Part shown: positions 44,086 through 54,037 of the stretch, piece after piece | Layout: each line of letters begins with the position of its first letter | Position numbering within the stretch: position 1 is the first letter of the stretch | Assembly (NCBI RefSeq): GCF_006334915.2 | Contig: NZ_VDMA02000006.1 | Location: forward strand, 186,001 to 250,000 | Length of the DNA stretch: 64,000 bases | Direction: 5' to 3' | Source: Microbispora catharanthi | GTDB lineage: Bacteria > Actinomycetota > Actinomycetes > Streptosporangiales > Streptosporangiaceae | Translations under genes and position numbers: made by a program | The notes under the pieces: model-generated | The model's database searches: none | What the model was told of the DNA's origin: nothing | The model's input: the letters and a program-made list of their open reading frames with translations, nothing else

Positions 44086-45764
44086 TTGAGGTCGGCCTCG
44101 TCGGCGCGCTGGACCCATTCGGCGAAGGTCTCGCCGTCGTTCTTCTGCTTCTCGTAGTTGCGCACGACCCGCTCGACGTAGTCGGGCAGGTCCTCGGCCG
44201 TGGTCTTGAGGCCGCGGACCTTCCGGCCGAAGCTCGGGTTCAGCCCGAACGAGCCGCCCAGGTGGACCTGGTAGCCCCCGACCTGCTCACCCTTGTCGTT
44301 GACGACGAGCTGGCCCTTCAGCCCGATGTCCGCCGTCTGGATGCGGGCGCAGGAGTTCGGGCAGCCGTTGAGGTTGATCGTCAGCGGCTCGTTGAAGTCG
44401 GGCAGGCGCCGCTCCAGCTCGTCGATCAGCTCCGACGCGGCGTTCTTGGTCTCGACGATCGCGAGCTTGCAGTACTCGATGCCGGTGCAGGCCATCGTCT
44501 GGCGGCGGAAGGTGGACGGGTTGACCCGCAGGTCGGCCGCCTCCAGGTCGGCCACGATCGACTCCACCTGGTCGGGGGCGACGTCGAGGATGACCATCTT
44601 CTGCTCGATCGTGGTCGCCACGCGGGTGGACCCGTGGCGCTCGGCGATGTCGGCGATCCGGTGCAGCAGGTCGCCGCTGAGACGGCCCACGCGGGGCGCG
44701 AAGCCCACGTAGTAGTTGCCGTCCCGCTGGAGGTGAACGCCGACATGGTCGCGCCGGTCCCCCCGCGGCGCCGCGGGGGCCGGGCCGTCGGGCAGCTCGT
44801 ACTTGAGGTACTCGGTCTGCAGCACGTCGCGGAACTTCTCCGCGCCCCAGTCGCTGACCAGGAACTTCAGCCGCGCCCTGCCGCGCAGCCGCCGGTAGCC
44901 GTAGTCGCGGAAGATGCCGGTGACCCCGGCCCACACCTCGTGGGCCTGCTCGGGCCGGACGAACACGCCGAGCCGCTTGGCGAACATCGGGTTGGTCGAC
45001 AGGCCGCCGCCCACCCACAGGTCGAAGCCGGCCTCGCCCTGCTCGTTCACCACGCCGACGAAAGCGATGTCGTTGATCTCGTGGACCGTGCAGTGGGCGG
45101 CGCAGCCGCTGATCGCGGTCTTGAACTTGCGCGGCAGGTTCGAGAACGCCGGGTCGCCGATGTACCGCTCGCGGATCTCCTGGAGCTGCGGCCGTCCGTC
45201 GATCACCTCGTCGGCGTCGATCCCGGCCAGAGGACAACCGAGCATGCCGCGCGGCGTGTCACCGCACGCCTCGGTGGTGGACAGGCCCACGGCCTCCAGT
45301 CGCGTCCACATGTCCGGCACCGACTCGATCTCCACCCAGTGGAGCTGGATGTTCTGCCGGTCGGTGACGTCGGCGGTGCCCCTGGCGTAGTCGTTGGAGA
45401 CGTCGGCGATCACCCGGAGCTGCTCGAGGCTGAGCTGGCCGCCGTCGGTCCGGATGCGGATCATGAAGTAGCGGTCGTCGAGCTCCTCGGGCTCAAGGAC
45501 GGCAGTCTTGCCGCCGTCGATGCCCGGCTTGCGCTGCGTGTACAGGCCGTACCAGCGGAAACGGCCGCGCAGGTCGGCGGGGTCGATGGAGTCGAAGCCG
45601 CGCTTGGAGTAGATGTCGATGATCCGCTGGCGGACGTTCAGCCCGTCATCGGCCTTCTTGTTCTCCTCGTTCTTGTTCAGCGGCTCACGGTAACCGAGAG
45701 CCCACTGACCTTCGCCGCGCGGGCGCTTGTGGTGGCGGTTCGCCGGGCGGGCCGGGGTGCTCAT
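44082..45764 (-). CDS. sir: Ferredoxin-dependent sulfite reductase
   Basis: A 560-residue sirohaem/4Fe-4S enzyme that reduces sulfite to sulfide with six electrons. Two ferredoxin-like repeats and the cofactor cysteines are visible: MACTGIEYCKLAI and LNGCPNSCARI, the C-x5-C...C-x3-C set. Sirohaem-contact segments include VTDRQNIQLHWV and CGDTPRGMLGCPLAG. The nitrite reductase relative cannot be fully excluded, but the cysH partner indicates sulfite. The ATG at 45764 has AAGGA ten bases upstream. It is the first structural gene of the operon, 147 bases after a predicted cysteine-type leader peptide. Confidence 0.92.
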   Translation of the reverse strand: MSTPARPANRHHKRPRGEGQWALGYREPLNKNEENKKADDGLNVRQRIIDIYSKRGFDSIDPADLRGRFRWYGLYTQRKPGIDGGKTAVLEPEELDDRYFMIRIRTDGGQLSLEQLRVIADVSNDYARGTADVTDRQNIQLHWVEIESVPDMWTRLEAVGLSTTEACGDTPRGMLGCPLAGIDADEVIDGRPQLQEIRERYIGDPAFSNLPRKFKTAISGCAAHCTVHEINDIAFVGVVNEQGEAGFDLWVGGGLSTNPMFAKRLGVFVRPEQAHEVWAGVTGIFRDYGYRRLRGRARLKFLVSDWGAEKFRDVLQTEYLKYELPDGPAPAAPRGDRRDHVGVHLQRDGNYYVGFAPRVGRLSGDLLHRIADIAERHGSTRVATTIEQKMVILDVAPDQVESIVADLEAADLRVNPSTFRRQTMACTGIEYCKLAIVETKNAASELIDELERRLPDFNEPLTINLNGCPNSCARIQTADIGLKGQLVVNDKGEQVGGYQVHLGGSFGLNPSFGRKVRGLKTTAEDLPDYVERVVRNYEKQKNDGETFAEWVQRADEADLK

Positions 45765-45911
45765 GGGCACACGTCCTTCTCCGAGGCTCGGTCTGAGATC
45801 GGGTTTCGGCGGACACCGGCGCAGGCGGCCTCTCACCTCGCCGTCGAGTGTGAGGGCATACGAAAACGACGCCTGGCCGAGCGCCCGGGATGGATCAGCG
45901 GAGGGCGACGG

Positions 45912-45995
45912 TCAGCCGGCGTCGATACAGATCGCGCTACGGACACGCAGGAGATCGACGTGGCGTCGCACGACGAGCAACGGGTCCGCTGGCAT
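45912..45995 (-). CDS. Putative cysteine-responsive leader peptide
   Basis: A 27-codon ORF, MPADPLLVVRRHVDLLRVRS then AICIDAG. The RRHVDLLRVxSAIC core matches the short 'putative leader peptides' found ahead of sulfur-metabolism genes in many actinobacteria. The single Cys codon near the end would let ribosome pausing report cysteine supply. It lies 147 bases upstream of sir on the same strand. A weak GGGA precedes the ATG. Attenuation is inference. Confidence 0.7.
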   Translation of the reverse strand: MPADPLLVVRRHVDLLRVRSAICIDAG

Positions 45996-46075
45996 GTCCC
46001 AAACGATACCTCTGAGATCCCCGATGTCCAAGTTCGTGTCCAGGATGCGGGATTGTGACGGCAATGTGACGCGCG

Positions 46076-46210
46076 TCAGCCCTTGCGGACCCAGTTCTCG
46101 GGCGGCTCGGCCTCGTGCTGACTCTCGGACGGCTCCTGATGCTGGCAGTCGCACCAGGACCCGCCGCGGCACTCCTCGTGCCGATGCTCCCTGCACGCTC
46201 GGCAGATCAT
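46076..46210 (-). CDS. Small cysteine/histidine-rich protein
   Basis: A 44-residue protein beginning MICRACREHRHEECRGGSW and continuing CDCQHQEP, with five cysteines and several histidines that could bind one or two zinc ions. Similar tiny proteins are widespread in actinobacteria and have no known role. GGAG lies just before the ATG at 46210. It is located upstream of the sulfur operon on the same strand but beyond the leader peptide, so probably separate. Confidence 0.6.
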   Translation of the reverse strand: MICRACREHRHEECRGGSWCDCQHQEPSESQHEAEPPENWVRKG

Positions 46211-46429
46211 GTCTCCATTGTGAACGCCATGCTGCGAACAGAGCGAACCGGAGAGGCGCTCCGCAGGCACGACCGGCGGATATGACCGCTCGATGGCGAA
46301 GTGGGGAACACGGTTCTCGCGAGCAGGGGGCGCAGGCCCCTATTCTTGGCGGCGACAATCCGCCCGCAGGTCACGTACTAACCGCCGCGGCAGCGGGTAG
46401 AGCCCATATCTCATGACCGGTTGGGTGCC

Positions 46430-47398
46430 ATGACCTCCACGGACGCGCCGTCGCGCAGGCCGCGGCACATCACGCGCAAGGGCATGGCGCTCGCCCGGGC
46501 GCGTCTCACCTGGCTGCGCGACAGGAACATCTGGGCCCTGGTGAAGGCGACCACGATGGCGGGCGTCAATTACCGGGTGACCGGTCTCGCGGGCGAGGCG
46601 GCGTTCTTCGCGCTGCTGTCGCTGCCGCCGTTCGTGCTCGGGCTGCTCGGCGTCATGGGCCACCTGAGCGGGCTGCTCGGCCCGGCCGCCATCGCCGAGA
46701 TCAGGCGCTGGGTCGTGGACCAGTCCGAGCTGCTGTTCACCGACAACACCGTCCAGCGGGTCGTCAAGCCGCTGCTCGCCGACGTGCTGAGCGGCGGTCA
46801 GGTCTCGCTGATCTCCGTCGGCTTCCTGCTGTCGCTGTGGTCGGGCTCGCGGGCCCTGTTCGTCTATGTGGACCTGATATCCATCGCGTACGGCCTGGGG
46901 GAGACCCGGGGGATCATCCGCACCCGGGTCCTGTCGTTCGTCCTCTACCTCGCCGCGCTGCTGATCGGGCTGGTCGTCATGCCGGTCCTGGTCATCGGGC
47001 CCACCCTGATGTCCACCGCCCTGCCCAGGTACGCCGCGCTCGTGACCGTTCTCTACTGGCCCGTGGTCGTGATCGGCTCGGTGCTGATGCTCACGCTGCT
47101 CTACCACGTGAGCGTGCCGCACCGGACGCGCTGGTGGCGCGAGACCCCGGGGGCCGTGCTGGCGCTGCTGATCTGGATCGTGTGCGCCGCGTTCCTCCGC
47201 GAGGTGCTGGCGGCCTGGTTCACCCCGCTGTCGATCTACGGTTCGCTCGCGGCGCCGATCGCCGTGCTGCTGTGGCTCTACATCACCGCGCTCGCCGTGC
47301 TCATCGGGGCGACGCTGAACGCGGAGGTGGACCGGTTGTGGCCGCTGGGCGGCGCCACCAGGCACGAGCACCATCACCGCAAGTCCGATAAAGGCTGA
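46430..47398 (+). CDS. YihY/BrkB family membrane protein
   Basis: A 322-residue inner-membrane protein of the YihY/BrkB family with about six transmembrane helices (for example FFALLSLPPFVLGLLGVMGH, ISVGFLLSLWSGSRALFVYV, LYLAALLIGLVVMPVLVIG). Family motifs include AGEAAFFALLSLPP and the terminal SLAAPIAVLLWLYITALAVL with IGATLNAEVDR. A transport or membrane-architecture role is suspected, not known. The C terminus is His-rich (RHEHHHRK). ATG at 46430 is used; an upstream in-frame TTG at 46421 is less likely. Confidence 0.88.
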   Translation: MTSTDAPSRRPRHITRKGMALARARLTWLRDRNIWALVKATTMAGVNYRVTGLAGEAAFFALLSLPPFVLGLLGVMGHLSGLLGPAAIAEIRRWVVDQSELLFTDNTVQRVVKPLLADVLSGGQVSLISVGFLLSLWSGSRALFVYVDLISIAYGLGETRGIIRTRVLSFVLYLAALLIGLVVMPVLVIGPTLMSTALPRYAALVTVLYWPVVVIGSVLMLTLLYHVSVPHRTRWWRETPGAVLALLIWIVCAAFLREVLAAWFTPLSIYGSLAAPIAVLLWLYITALAVLIGATLNAEVDRLWPLGGATRHEHHHRKSDKG

Positions 47399-47430
47399 TC
47401 TAGCCCGGTAGCGGTGGAAGGATGGCGTCG

Positions 47431-48909
47431 ATGGACGCACAGCCTTCCACCGGTGACCCCACCGCGACCCACCGGCGCACGATCGGCCCCTACGTCCCCG
47501 TACGCCGCCTGGGGGAGGGCGGCATGGGCATCGTCTATCTCGCCCGCGACCCGGGGGGCCGCCAGGTGGCGCTCAAGGTCATGCGGCCGGAGCTGGCCGC
47601 CCAGGAGGAGTTCCGCGCCCGGTTCCGCAAGGAGGCGGAGGCCGCCAAGCGGGTCGCCAGGTTCTGCACCGCGCCGCTCCTCGACGCCGGACGGGACGGC
47701 GACCGGCACTATCTCGTCACCGAGTACGTCGACGGTCCCGACCTGTCGTCGGTGATCGACGCGCAGGGGCCGTTGTCCGGCTCGAACCTCGACGCGCTCG
47801 CCGTCGGCGTCGCGACGGCCCTCGCCGCCATCCACGAGGCGGGGATCGTGCACCGCGACCTCAAGCCGTCCAACATCCTGCTCTCGCCCCTCGGCCCCCG
47901 GGTGATCGACTTCGGTGTCGCCCACCTCGCCGACACGCTGGCCGAGCGGACCGGCACCGTGATCGGGACGCCCAGTTACATGTCACCCGAGCAGGCGCGG
48001 GGAGAATCGGTGACCTCCGCGGCCGACGTCTTCGCCTGGGGCTGCGTGGTCGCGTACGCCGCCACCGGCAGGCCGCCGTTCGGCTCGGGCCCCATGCCGG
48101 AGGTGCTCTACCGGGTCGCGCACCACGTCCCCTACCTGACGGGGATGGACGAGCGCCTGCGGACCCTGGTCGAGCAGGCGCTGGACAAGGACCCGGCCCG
48201 GCGGCCGAGCGCCCAGCGGCTTCTCGACCGGCTGCTCGGCCGGGAGGAGGTGGCGGTCGAGGCCGCCACGAGGATCGTCAGCGACATCTGGGCCACGCCC
48301 GCCGAGACGACCCGCCGCGCGGGCGCGGCACCGGACGGCGCGGACGGGCCGGACAGGACGGGGCCGGGCGGCACAGAACGGAGCGACGCGGGGGCGGGCG
48401 GCGCGGGCAGGCGGCGCGGCCGCCGCTGGGTGCCGGTCGCGGTGGCCGGCGGGGCGCTCGCGGTGGCCGCCGCGATCCTGATCTTCGCACTCCATCCTTT
48501 CGGCGGCGGGACGACGCCGCCGAAGGGCCCGCTGGCGTCCAGGGACATCAAGGTCAACGGGCATCCGCTCCACGTCACGGTGGACGCCGTGAAGCGGCGC
48601 GGGACCTCGGTGACCGTCCAGTGGACGATCACGATGACCGGCAGCGAGGGATCGTGGTGGCCGAGGGACCTGTTCGGCGACGAACTGTCCGGCGCGGGCC
48701 TCGTGGACCCGCCCAGCGGGTCGAAGTTCCTGCCCGCGCGCAAGGACGACCGCTGCGTGTGCAGCGCCCTTCCGACCCAGTGGCTCCATCCGGGTGACGT
48801 GCTCCCTCTCTACGCCACGTACACCGGCGTACCGCAGGACCTGGAGACGATCGGGGTCGACGTCCCCGGGTTCGGGCTTTTCGCCGACGTTCCCGTCTAT
48901 GACGGCTGA
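47431..48909 (+). CDS. Membrane Ser/Thr protein kinase, first of a tandem pair
   Basis: A 492-residue Hanks-type kinase. The kinase domain (about 20-275) has GEGGMGIVYLA, the ATP lysine in VALKVMRPELA, the catalytic HRDLKPSNILL, DFGVAHL and GTPSYMSPEQ. A Gly/Ala/Asp linker leads to one transmembrane helix (about 335-355, VPVAVAGGALAVAAAILIFA) and an outer domain (about 370-492) with a CVCSALPTQW motif. The ATG at 47431 has GGAAGG nine bases upstream. The next gene encodes a paralogue with the same architecture, so the pair arose by duplication. The outer domain probably senses a signal; its ligand is unknown. Confidence 0.92.
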   Translation: MDAQPSTGDPTATHRRTIGPYVPVRRLGEGGMGIVYLARDPGGRQVALKVMRPELAAQEEFRARFRKEAEAAKRVARFCTAPLLDAGRDGDRHYLVTEYVDGPDLSSVIDAQGPLSGSNLDALAVGVATALAAIHEAGIVHRDLKPSNILLSPLGPRVIDFGVAHLADTLAERTGTVIGTPSYMSPEQARGESVTSAADVFAWGCVVAYAATGRPPFGSGPMPEVLYRVAHHVPYLTGMDERLRTLVEQALDKDPARRPSAQRLLDRLLGREEVAVEAATRIVSDIWATPAETTRRAGAAPDGADGPDRTGPGGTERSDAGAGGAGRRRGRRWVPVAVAGGALAVAAAILIFALHPFGGGTTPPKGPLASRDIKVNGHPLHVTVDAVKRRGTSVTVQWTITMTGSEGSWWPRDLFGDELSGAGLVDPPSGSKFLPARKDDRCVCSALPTQWLHPGDVLPLYATYTGVPQDLETIGVDVPGFGLFADVPVYDG

Positions 48910-48970
48910 CCGGACCGCTTCTTCCGTACAGTCCGGGAATCCGTCGCGAAAGACTGATCTATCCGCCACC

Positions 48971-50413
48971 ATGGGGCGGGTGACGACGCCGATTCCCCCC
49001 ACTGACGATGCGTCGACGTCCCCGGCGCCGCCTCGGCCCTCGATCGGGGGTTACACACTGCTGCGGCGGCTCGGGGAGGGCGGGATGGGGATCGTCCACC
49101 TCGCGCGGGATCCGTCGGGCCGGCCGGTGGCCGTCAAGATCATGCGCCCGGAGCTGGCGGCCGGGCCGGAGTTCCGGCGCAGGTTCGCCCAGGAGGCGCA
49201 GGCCGCCCAGCGGGTCGCCCCGTTCTGCACCGCGGCCGTGCTCGACTCCGGACTGGACGGCGACCAGGCCTATCTGGTGACCGAATACGTGGAAGGGCCC
49301 GACCTCGGCTCGCTGATCAGGGATCAGGGTCCGCTCACCGGCGGAAGCCTGCAGGCCCTGGCCGTCGCGACGGCCGCCGCCCTGGTCGCCATCCACGCGG
49401 CCGGCGTCGTGCACCGGGATCTGAAGCCGTCGAACATCCTGCTCGGCATGCTCGGGCCCAAAGTGATCGATTTCGGCATCGCCCGGCTGGCCGACGCCGA
49501 CGCCACCCGGACGGGTTCCATCGTAGGCACCCCCGCATACATGGCTCCGGAGCAGGCGAACGGCGATCCGATCACCGCGGCGGCCGACGTCTTCGCCTGG
49601 GGATGCGTGATCGCCTACGCCGGTGCCGGCAGCCCGCCCTTCGGCGGCGGCACCCCCGCCGAGGTGCTCTACCGCGTGGTGTCCCGGCCGCCGCGGCTCG
49701 ACGGCCTCGACGAGCGCCTGCGGCCGCTGGTGGAGCGGGCGCTGGACAAGGACCCGGCCCGCCGCCCCACCGCCCAGGGGCTCCTCGACGCGCTGCTCGG
49801 CCGGGAGAGCGCCGGGATCGAGACGGCCACCCGGGTGGTCGGGGACACCTGGACTCCGGTCGTCGCCCCGGCGGCCACCCTCGCGGCTCCCGTTCCACCG
49901 GAGCGGCGCGGGCGGCGCCGGTGGCCCTACCTCGCGGCGGCGGTGCTCGCCCTGGCCGTCGCCGCGACGGCGCTGGTGATCGCCCGGCCATGGGAGCCGA
50001 AGGGCAACCTTCCGGGCACGCCCGCGACCACCCGTGACATGGAGATCGATAAGAATCCGATGCGGGTGCAGATCACCGAGGCGGTCCGGCTGCGCGACGG
50101 CGACGTCCGGCTGAGCTGGGCGCTCACGAACCGGGGACCGAACGCCTGGATATTCATGGACGACTTCGGCAGGAGTGCGCTCGACTACTCGGTGTCCCGG
50201 GTCGGCCTGACGACGCCGGGAGGCAAGGAGCCCCTCTACCCCACCTGGAAGGACGGCGCGTGCATGTGCAGCTCCGGGGTCACGGCGGTGCGCTCCGGTG
50301 AGGAGAAGCGGTTCTACGCGGTCTACACGTCCGTGCCCGAGGAGGCGGAGTCGGTGGACGTCGACATCCCTCGCCTGGGCGTCTTCCGGGATGTGTCGAT
50401 TTCCGACGCCTGA
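48971..50413 (+). CDS. Membrane Ser/Thr protein kinase, second of a tandem pair
   Basis: A 480-residue kinase that parallels the preceding one: GEGGMGIVHLA, VAVKIMRPELA, HRDLKPSNILL, DFGIARL and GTPAYMAPEQ in the kinase domain, one transmembrane helix near residues 318-338 (WPYLAAAVLALAVAATALVI) and a similar outer domain with CMCSSGVTAV in place of CVCS. The outer domains are less alike than the kinase domains, which suggests different signals. The start is ATG 48971 or GTG 48980. It lies 61 bases after the first kinase, probably on the same transcript. The gene ends shortly before the ZTP riboswitch of glyA. Confidence 0.9.
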   Translation: MGRVTTPIPPTDDASTSPAPPRPSIGGYTLLRRLGEGGMGIVHLARDPSGRPVAVKIMRPELAAGPEFRRRFAQEAQAAQRVAPFCTAAVLDSGLDGDQAYLVTEYVEGPDLGSLIRDQGPLTGGSLQALAVATAAALVAIHAAGVVHRDLKPSNILLGMLGPKVIDFGIARLADADATRTGSIVGTPAYMAPEQANGDPITAAADVFAWGCVIAYAGAGSPPFGGGTPAEVLYRVVSRPPRLDGLDERLRPLVERALDKDPARRPTAQGLLDALLGRESAGIETATRVVGDTWTPVVAPAATLAAPVPPERRGRRRWPYLAAAVLALAVAATALVIARPWEPKGNLPGTPATTRDMEIDKNPMRVQITEAVRLRDGDVRLSWALTNRGPNAWIFMDDFGRSALDYSVSRVGLTTPGGKEPLYPTWKDGACMCSSGVTAVRSGEEKRFYAVYTSVPEEAESVDVDIPRLGVFRDVSISDA

Positions 50414-50454
50414 GCCGCACTCGGCTTTCCGGCGAGGCGCGCTCGGATAGGGTT

Positions 50455-50553
50455 GGAGGCATCGCGACTGGCGCTGACGTGCTGCTGTGGCGCGTCGCTA
50501 GGTGGGGCACCACCGGGGAGCGAATTCGCGGAGGCCGTGCGCCTGGGTCGCCG
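50455..50553 (+). ncRNA. ZTP (pfl) riboswitch upstream of glyA
   Basis: The leader of glyA contains both conserved blocks of the ZTP riboswitch in order: GCGACTGGCG at 50464-50473, then GGTGGGGCACCACCGGGGAG at 50501-50520 with the small GGTGG/CCACC hairpin, and GGCCGTGCGCCTGGG near 50533-50547 closing the pseudoknot. This RNA senses ZTP/ZMP, which accumulates when 10-formyl-THF is low, and typically raises expression of one-carbon genes. The glyA ribosome-binding site follows within 40 bases. Confidence 0.88.
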
Positions 50554-50584
50554 CCGAAGAGTCGACGTGGAGAAGGAAGGCGCC

Positions 50585-51844
<1,260 letters not shown>

Positions 51845-51864
51845 TCACCCCAGATCGACGAGCG

Positions 51865-51902
51865 ACGGCTCCCCGCGACCTCGCGAGGTCGCGGGGAGCC
51901 GT
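51865..51902 (+). terminator. Terminator after glyA
   Basis: ACGGCTCCCCGCGACCTCG (51865-51883) and its exact complement at 51884-51902 form a 19-bp perfect inverted repeat with almost no loop, 20 bases after the glyA stop. Confidence 0.8.
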
Positions 51903-52025
51903 TCTCGTGCCGCCCGTCGGCAGTGCCCCCGAGGGGATTTAACCGGTTGCGCGGGGCCGCCCGGGTGCTGCTAGTGTTCCCCCCGTCGCCGCCGTCGAGC
52001 GGCCAGGACCAGGGAGGTGAGGACT

Positions 52026-52079
52026 ATGCGGGTCTTTCTGACGACCATGCCGTCCGTCAACTCCCGGGTGTCCGCCTAG
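52026..52079 (+). CDS. 17-residue ORF with a strong ribosome-binding site
   Basis: ATG at 52026 reads MRVFLTTMPSVNSRVSA and stops at 52079. GGGAGGTGA at 52012-52020 gives an ideal ribosome-binding site eight bases upstream, better than that of rsgA 100 bases downstream, with which it is out of frame. It may be a regulatory upstream ORF or an unrecognised micropeptide. No family was recognised. Confidence 0.45.
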   Translation: MRVFLTTMPSVNSRVSA

Positions 52080-52125
52080 TCTCTTCTCGCTGGGACGCCC
52101 GGTTTCCGAAGGGTGTTCACCAGCA

Positions 52126-53226
52126 GTGTTCAACGATCTTTCTCTTCTCGGCTGGCACGACGGGCTCGCGGAGCAGCTGCCCGACCTGCCCGGCGGCGCC
52201 GTTCCCGCGCGTGTGGCGCGGGTCGACCGGGGCGCCGCCGAGGTCATCGCCGCCGACGGAAACCATCAGGCGCGGTTCGGCGCCCGCGTACGCAGGGCCG
52301 CGGCCGCCGATCCGCTCGAGCTCCCGTGCGTGGGGGACTGGGTCGCGCTCGCCCGGCTCGATGAGGGCCGCTACGAACTGGCCGAGGTGTTGCCCCGCCG
52401 TACGGCCTTCGTCCGGGGCGGCGTGAGCCGCGACTCCCGCGGAGGGCTGTCGGGCGACGGCCAGGGCCAGGTCCTGGCCGCCAACGTCGACGTGGTCTTC
52501 GTGGCCGAGCCGTCCATGCACGCCACGGACTTCGCGGATCTCGGCAGGATCGAGCGCCTCGTGGCGCTCGCCTGGGAGAGCGGCGCCCGGCCGGTCGTGC
52601 TCGTCACCAAGGCCGACCTCTTCGATCAGGGACTGGACGATCTCCTCGCCGACGTCGAGGCGGCGGCGCCGGGCGTCGACGTCCACCCGGTCTGCTCGCT
52701 CACCGGCGACGGCGTGGACCTGGTGCGCGCCCACCTCGGCCCCTCGGGGACCGCGGTGATCCTCGGCCCGTCGGGCGCGGGCAAGTCGACGCTCGTCAAC
52801 GCCCTCGCCGGCACGGAGGTCATGGAGACCCAGCAGGTCAGGGCCGCCGACGGGCGGGGCAGGCACACCACCGTCCACCGGCAGCTGATCACGCTGCCCG
52901 GCGGCGGGCTCGTCATCGACACCCCCGGCATCCGCCGCGTCGGGCTGTACGAGATGAGCGAGGGCGTCGACCTGGTCTTCTCCGACATCGAGGAGCTGGC
53001 CGAGGGCTGCCGGTTCTCCGACTGCCGGCACCGGGAGGAACCGGGCTGCGCGGTGCTGGCGGCGGTCGAGTCGGGCGAGCTGCCCGAGCGGCGGCTGGAG
53101 AGCTGGAACAGGCTCCAGCGCGAGGCCGCCTGGATGGCCCGCCGCACCGACGCCCGGCTGCGCGCCGAGGAGACCCGCAAGTGGAAGACCATCCACAAGC
53201 AGATGCGGGGCATGAGCCGCCCGTAG
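52126..53226 (+). CDS. rsgA: Ribosome small subunit-dependent GTPase A
   Basis: A circularly permuted GTPase that helps the late maturation of the 30S subunit. The 366-residue protein has an N-terminal OB-type domain (about 20-100), then G4 VLVTKADL before G1 GPSGAGKSTLVNAL and G3 IDTPGIRRVGL, the permuted order, and a C-terminal zinc finger (GCRFSDCRHREEPGC). The GTG at 52126 has GAAGGG about 12 bases upstream, a loose fit. A short ORF with a stronger ribosome-binding site precedes it. Confidence 0.93.
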   Translation: MFNDLSLLGWHDGLAEQLPDLPGGAVPARVARVDRGAAEVIAADGNHQARFGARVRRAAAADPLELPCVGDWVALARLDEGRYELAEVLPRRTAFVRGGVSRDSRGGLSGDGQGQVLAANVDVVFVAEPSMHATDFADLGRIERLVALAWESGARPVVLVTKADLFDQGLDDLLADVEAAAPGVDVHPVCSLTGDGVDLVRAHLGPSGTAVILGPSGAGKSTLVNALAGTEVMETQQVRAADGRGRHTTVHRQLITLPGGGLVIDTPGIRRVGLYEMSEGVDLVFSDIEELAEGCRFSDCRHREEPGCAVLAAVESGELPERRLESWNRLQREAAWMARRTDARLRAEETRKWKTIHKQMRGMSRP

Positions 53227-53274
53227 GCTCGGGTGCCTCCCGTTCCGGGCGGGTATGACCGGGGCGTGAGGACG

Positions 53275-53943
53275 ATGCGGGTGCGGCTGCCGTACGCCGA
53301 CCGCGCCGAGGCGGGTGCGCTGCTCGCCGAGGTCCTGTGGGACGTGAACCCGCGGGATCCGGTGGTGCTCGCCCTGCCGCGCGGCGGCGTGGCGGTGGCC
53401 GCGCCGATCGCGGAGCGGCTACACGCCCCGCTCGACGTGCTGGTGACCCGGAAGATCGGGCATCCGGCCCGGCCCGAGCTCGGGGTCGGCGCGATCGCGG
53501 AGGGCGGGCGGCCCGTGTTCGACTCCGAGATGCTCGACCGGCTCGGTCTGGAACCGGAGGACGTGGCGGAGGTGACCGGACGGGAACGGCGTGAGCTGGC
53601 CAGGCGGGTGCGGGTCTACCGGGGAGACCGGCCGCTGCCGGAACTGCGCGGCCGTGACGTGATCGTGGTGGACGACGGCCTGGCGACCGGAGGCACGGCG
53701 CGCGCGGCGCTGCGGGCCGTACGGGCGATCCAGGCGGGGCGGGGCCGGGTGACGCTGGCGGTGCCGGTCGCCGCTCCGGAGACGGTGGAGGCGATGCGGG
53801 GCGAGGCGGACGAGATCGTCGTGCCGGCCACACCGGAGAACTTCCGCGCGGTGGGCCAGTGGTACCGGCGGTTCGACCAGCTCACCGATGACGACGTGCT
53901 GGGCCTGCTCGCCACGGCGGGAAGCGGAGGGACGGATGGATGA
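53275..53943 (+). CDS. Phosphoribosyltransferase family protein
   Basis: A 222-residue type I PRTase-fold protein. The PRPP loop is VIVVDDGLATGGTARAALRA, with LPRGGVAVAAPIAERL and VTRKIGHPARPELGVGA near the N terminus, matching the 'phosphoribosyltransferase' group often found with stress genes in actinobacteria. The base substrate is unknown. ATG at 53275 has GAGG five bases upstream; GTG 53266 is an alternative. It follows rsgA by about 50 bases. Confidence 0.85.
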   Translation: MRVRLPYADRAEAGALLAEVLWDVNPRDPVVLALPRGGVAVAAPIAERLHAPLDVLVTRKIGHPARPELGVGAIAEGGRPVFDSEMLDRLGLEPEDVAEVTGRERRELARRVRVYRGDRPLPELRGRDVIVVDDGLATGGTARAALRAVRAIQAGRGRVTLAVPVAAPETVEAMRGEADEIVVPATPENFRAVGQWYRRFDQLTDDDVLGLLATAGSGGTDG

Positions 53944-54037
53944 GACCTGAAGGGCGCCTCGCGTGCGCCGTCGCCCACATCGGGGGACGGGACGCGAAGC
54001 GCCCAGCGGTGACGCGTGTCGGGGAAGGGGGAAACGC

